From Riemerella anatipestifer (GTDB lineage: Bacteria > Bacteroidota > Bacteroidia > Flavobacteriales > Weeksellaceae), in the NCBI RefSeq assembly GCF_009663465.1, contig NZ_QXHU01000006.1, forward strand, positions 54,992 to 118,991: a stretch of 64,000 nt of DNA. The letters are read 5' to 3'. A program made the translations under genes and the position numbers. A model generated the notes under the pieces. The model did no database searches. It was not told the origin of the DNA and saw only the letters and a list, made by a program, of their open reading frames with translations. This document shows positions 62,111 to 64,000 of this stretch, one piece after another. Positions within the stretch are counted from its first letter, which is position 1. Each line of letters begins with the position of its first letter.

Positions 62111-63025
62111 GTGAGTGTACATTTAACCATATTAGGCTTCAATTCTGCAATTCCTACCGTAAACTCGTCCACCACCTCTCAACTTTTAGAGGTGCAAGAA
62201 CGCTACTTCTTAATCGATTGTGGCGAAGGGACACAAGTACAACTAAGAAGAGCTAAAGCCAAGTTTTCTAAAATCAATCATATATTTATCTCTCACCTAC
62301 ACGGCGACCATTGTTTTGGCTTACCAGGGCTTATTGCATCGTTTCGTTTGTTGGGGAGAGAAACCCCTTTGCACATCTATGGTCCGAAGGGAATACAAGA
62401 GATGCTAGAAACTATTTTTAGAATTACAGAAACCCAAAGAGGCTTTGAAGTGATTTACCACGAGCTAGAAGGCAATCAGTCGGTAAAAATCTACGAAGAC
62501 CATAAAGTGGAAGTCTTTACCATTCCGCTCAACCATAGAATTTACTGCAACGGCTACCTCTTTAGAGAAAAACCAAAGGAACGCCACCTGAATATGGAGG
62601 AAATCAGCAAATATCCTGAAATAGAAACTTGCGACTACCACAACCTTAAAAAAGGAAAAGACTTTACCCTATCCGATGGTTTTGTACTCAAAAATAAGGT
62701 GCTTACTACCCCACCGCAGCCTTCTGTGTCTTATGCCTTCTGTAGTGATACCCGCTATTTGGAAAGCATCGTCCCAATTATCAAAGGTGTAGATGTACTC
62801 TACCACGAGGCAACTTTCTTACACGATTTAAAGGAAATGGCAGACTATACAGGGCATACCACCGCCCTAGAAGCGGCTACTATTGCCCAAAAAGCAGGGG
62901 TTAAAAAACTTATTTTAGGACACTTCTCTAACCGCTATGCCGACTTAAATGTTTTTACCGATGAAGCAAGAACGGTATTCCCTAATACCTTTCTACCCAA
63001 AATGCTAGAAACCATAAAAATCTAA
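62111..63025 (+). CDS. rnz: Ribonuclease Z
   Basis: 304 residues starting at GTG 62111 (MSVHLTILGFNSAIPTVN). The zinc site is SHLHGDHCFGLPGL, with DCGEGTQVQL, a DGFVLKN exosite-like loop, FCSDTR, YHEATF and LGHFSNRY, the remaining ligands. It removes the 3' trailer of tRNA precursors. Its last bases overlap the ATG of the next gene (TAATG). Confidence 0.94.
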   Translation: MSVHLTILGFNSAIPTVNSSTTSQLLEVQERYFLIDCGEGTQVQLRRAKAKFSKINHIFISHLHGDHCFGLPGLIASFRLLGRETPLHIYGPKGIQEMLETIFRITETQRGFEVIYHELEGNQSVKIYEDHKVEVFTIPLNHRIYCNGYLFREKPKERHLNMEEISKYPEIETCDYHNLKKGKDFTLSDGFVLKNKVLTTPPQPSVSYAFCSDTRYLESIVPIIKGVDVLYHEATFLHDLKEMADYTGHTTALEAATIAQKAGVKKLILGHFSNRYADLNVFTDEARTVFPNTFLPKMLETIKI

Positions 63026-63795
63026 TGGATTCCAACGAGTTAAAAGACTTCCTAAACGAAAAGGCAGACCTATACAACCACCCCAATTTTATAGAGCAAG
63101 ACCCTATACAAATACCGCATAGGTTTTCTCTAAAGCAGGATATTGAAATCTCGGGGTTTATAGCGGCTACCATTGCTTGGGGCAACCGAAAATCTATTAT
63201 CAAAAGTGCTAACCATATTATGGAGCTCATGGGGCAGTCGCCATTGGATTTTGTACTGAACCATACCGATAAAGATTTAGAAAAGATAGGCACTAGAGCC
63301 ATACACCGCACTTTTAACTCGGAAGATTTAATCTATTTTATCCAAAGATTTAGGCATCTCTACCAAAACCACTCGTCTATGGAAGAGCTACTACTCCCCC
63401 AAGACGGCGAAACCAATTTCTACCACGCACTAGAACGCTTTAGAAATGCTTTCCTAGATATCACCACCCAGCACCGTAGCCACAAACACATCAGTTCTAC
63501 CTACAAGAAATCTGCGGCTAAACGGCTGATGATGTTCCTAAGATGGATGGTAAGAAAGGACAACAAAGGCGTAGATTTTGGTATTTGGGAACAGCTAGAT
63601 CCTGCCCTACTATCTATCCCACTAGATGTGCACACGGGCAACATCGCAAGGCAGCTCCAACTGATTACAAGAACCCAAAACGATTGGAAAACCGTGGAAG
63701 AACTAGACCACACCATTAGAAAATGGGACGCTAAAGACCCCGCAAAGTACGATTTTGCTCTCTTTGGGCTAGGCGTTTCTGGAGAGTTTAAATAA
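63025..63795 (+). CDS. TIGR02757 family protein
   Basis: 256 residues: YNHPNFIEQDPIQIPHRFSLKQDIEISGFIAATIAWGNRKSIIKSANHIM, VRKDNKGVDFGIWEQLDPALLSIPLDVHTGN and KYDFALFGLGVSGE. These are the hallmarks of TIGR02757, a Bacteroidota family related to HhH-GPD DNA glycosylases/endonuclease III in the arrangement of the last block; catalytic activity is not established. Coupled to rnz by overlapping start. Last gene of the window. Confidence 0.85.
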   Translation: MDSNELKDFLNEKADLYNHPNFIEQDPIQIPHRFSLKQDIEISGFIAATIAWGNRKSIIKSANHIMELMGQSPLDFVLNHTDKDLEKIGTRAIHRTFNSEDLIYFIQRFRHLYQNHSSMEELLLPQDGETNFYHALERFRNAFLDITTQHRSHKHISSTYKKSAAKRLMMFLRWMVRKDNKGVDFGIWEQLDPALLSIPLDVHTGNIARQLQLITRTQNDWKTVEELDHTIRKWDAKDPAKYDFALFGLGVSGEFK

Positions 63796-63822
63796 GTAAA
63801 TTTTATTTTTTAGCCACTAAAA

Positions 63823-64000
<178 letters not shown>

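Overview
The window is a low-GC (about 35% by eye) chromosome segment from a Bacteroidota bacterium of class Flavobacteriia, most likely a Weeksellaceae member related to Riemerella or Chryseobacterium. I infer this from the families present (GLPGLI, FISUMP, DUF5522, GSCFA, TIGR02757), near-absence of Shine-Dalgarno sites, and promoters of the Bacteroidota form TTG/TTTG-N18-20-TAnnTTTG (upstream of ilvE, atpD, holB, the tRNA and the SRP RNA). No species call can be made without a database.

1-15.45 kb is accessory. Every gene is on the minus strand and most are separated by 80-130 bp palindromic repeats lying just after a stop codon. The order, in reading direction, is: type I restriction-modification operon (frameshifted hsdM, hsdS, hsdR, YgjP-type metallopeptidase), a membrane LuxR-type regulator with a secreted HExxH protein, an alpha/beta hydrolase, a GmrSD-like DUF262/HNH nuclease, two small lipoproteins and a truncated GLPGLI protein. 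The repeats have CTAAC/GTTAG-like outer boxes, an unpaired spacer and inner boxes, like integron attC sites. I read the region as an integron-like cassette array; no integrase is visible.

15.4-19.1 kb holds a serine hydrolase, a conserved Bacteroidota protein and an MBL-fold hydrolase. At 19.2-24.8 kb a 5.6 kb integrative element sits in the 3' end of tRNA-Leu(CAA). It carries a tyrosine recombinase, a small HTH protein, a phage/plasmid-type replication initiator, three small proteins, two structured RNA candidates and arm-type repeats, and it brings a substitute terminator for the tRNA.

24.9-64 kb is mostly housekeeping: DPP-IV peptidase, hemL, a LysM glucosaminidase, mpl, trmH-like methyltransferase, ung, SRP RNA, mnmD, ilvE, ndk, atpC/atpD, ribF, speB/speA, an HU-like protein, lptC, an outer membrane protein, holB, a histidine kinase, dacB, OmpA and lipocalin lipoproteins, ubiA/dprE1-type genes, tatD, obg, adk, hpt, a glycosyltransferase, a CPBP protease, rdgB, rnz and a TIGR02757 gene.

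The most unusual signal in this second half is a leader present twice, upstream of a FISUMP-domain exported protein (about 45.8-46.0 kb, minus strand) and at the extreme right end (63.8-64.0 kb, plus strand). Each copy has the same promoter, a conserved transcribed segment of about 100 nt, a hairpin and then a long (CA)n microsatellite: 17 units in one, at least 28 in the other. This looks like a shared, length-variable 5' leader for surface-protein genes. The FISUMP gene also ends in a GC-rich, codon-atypical 200 bp stretch.
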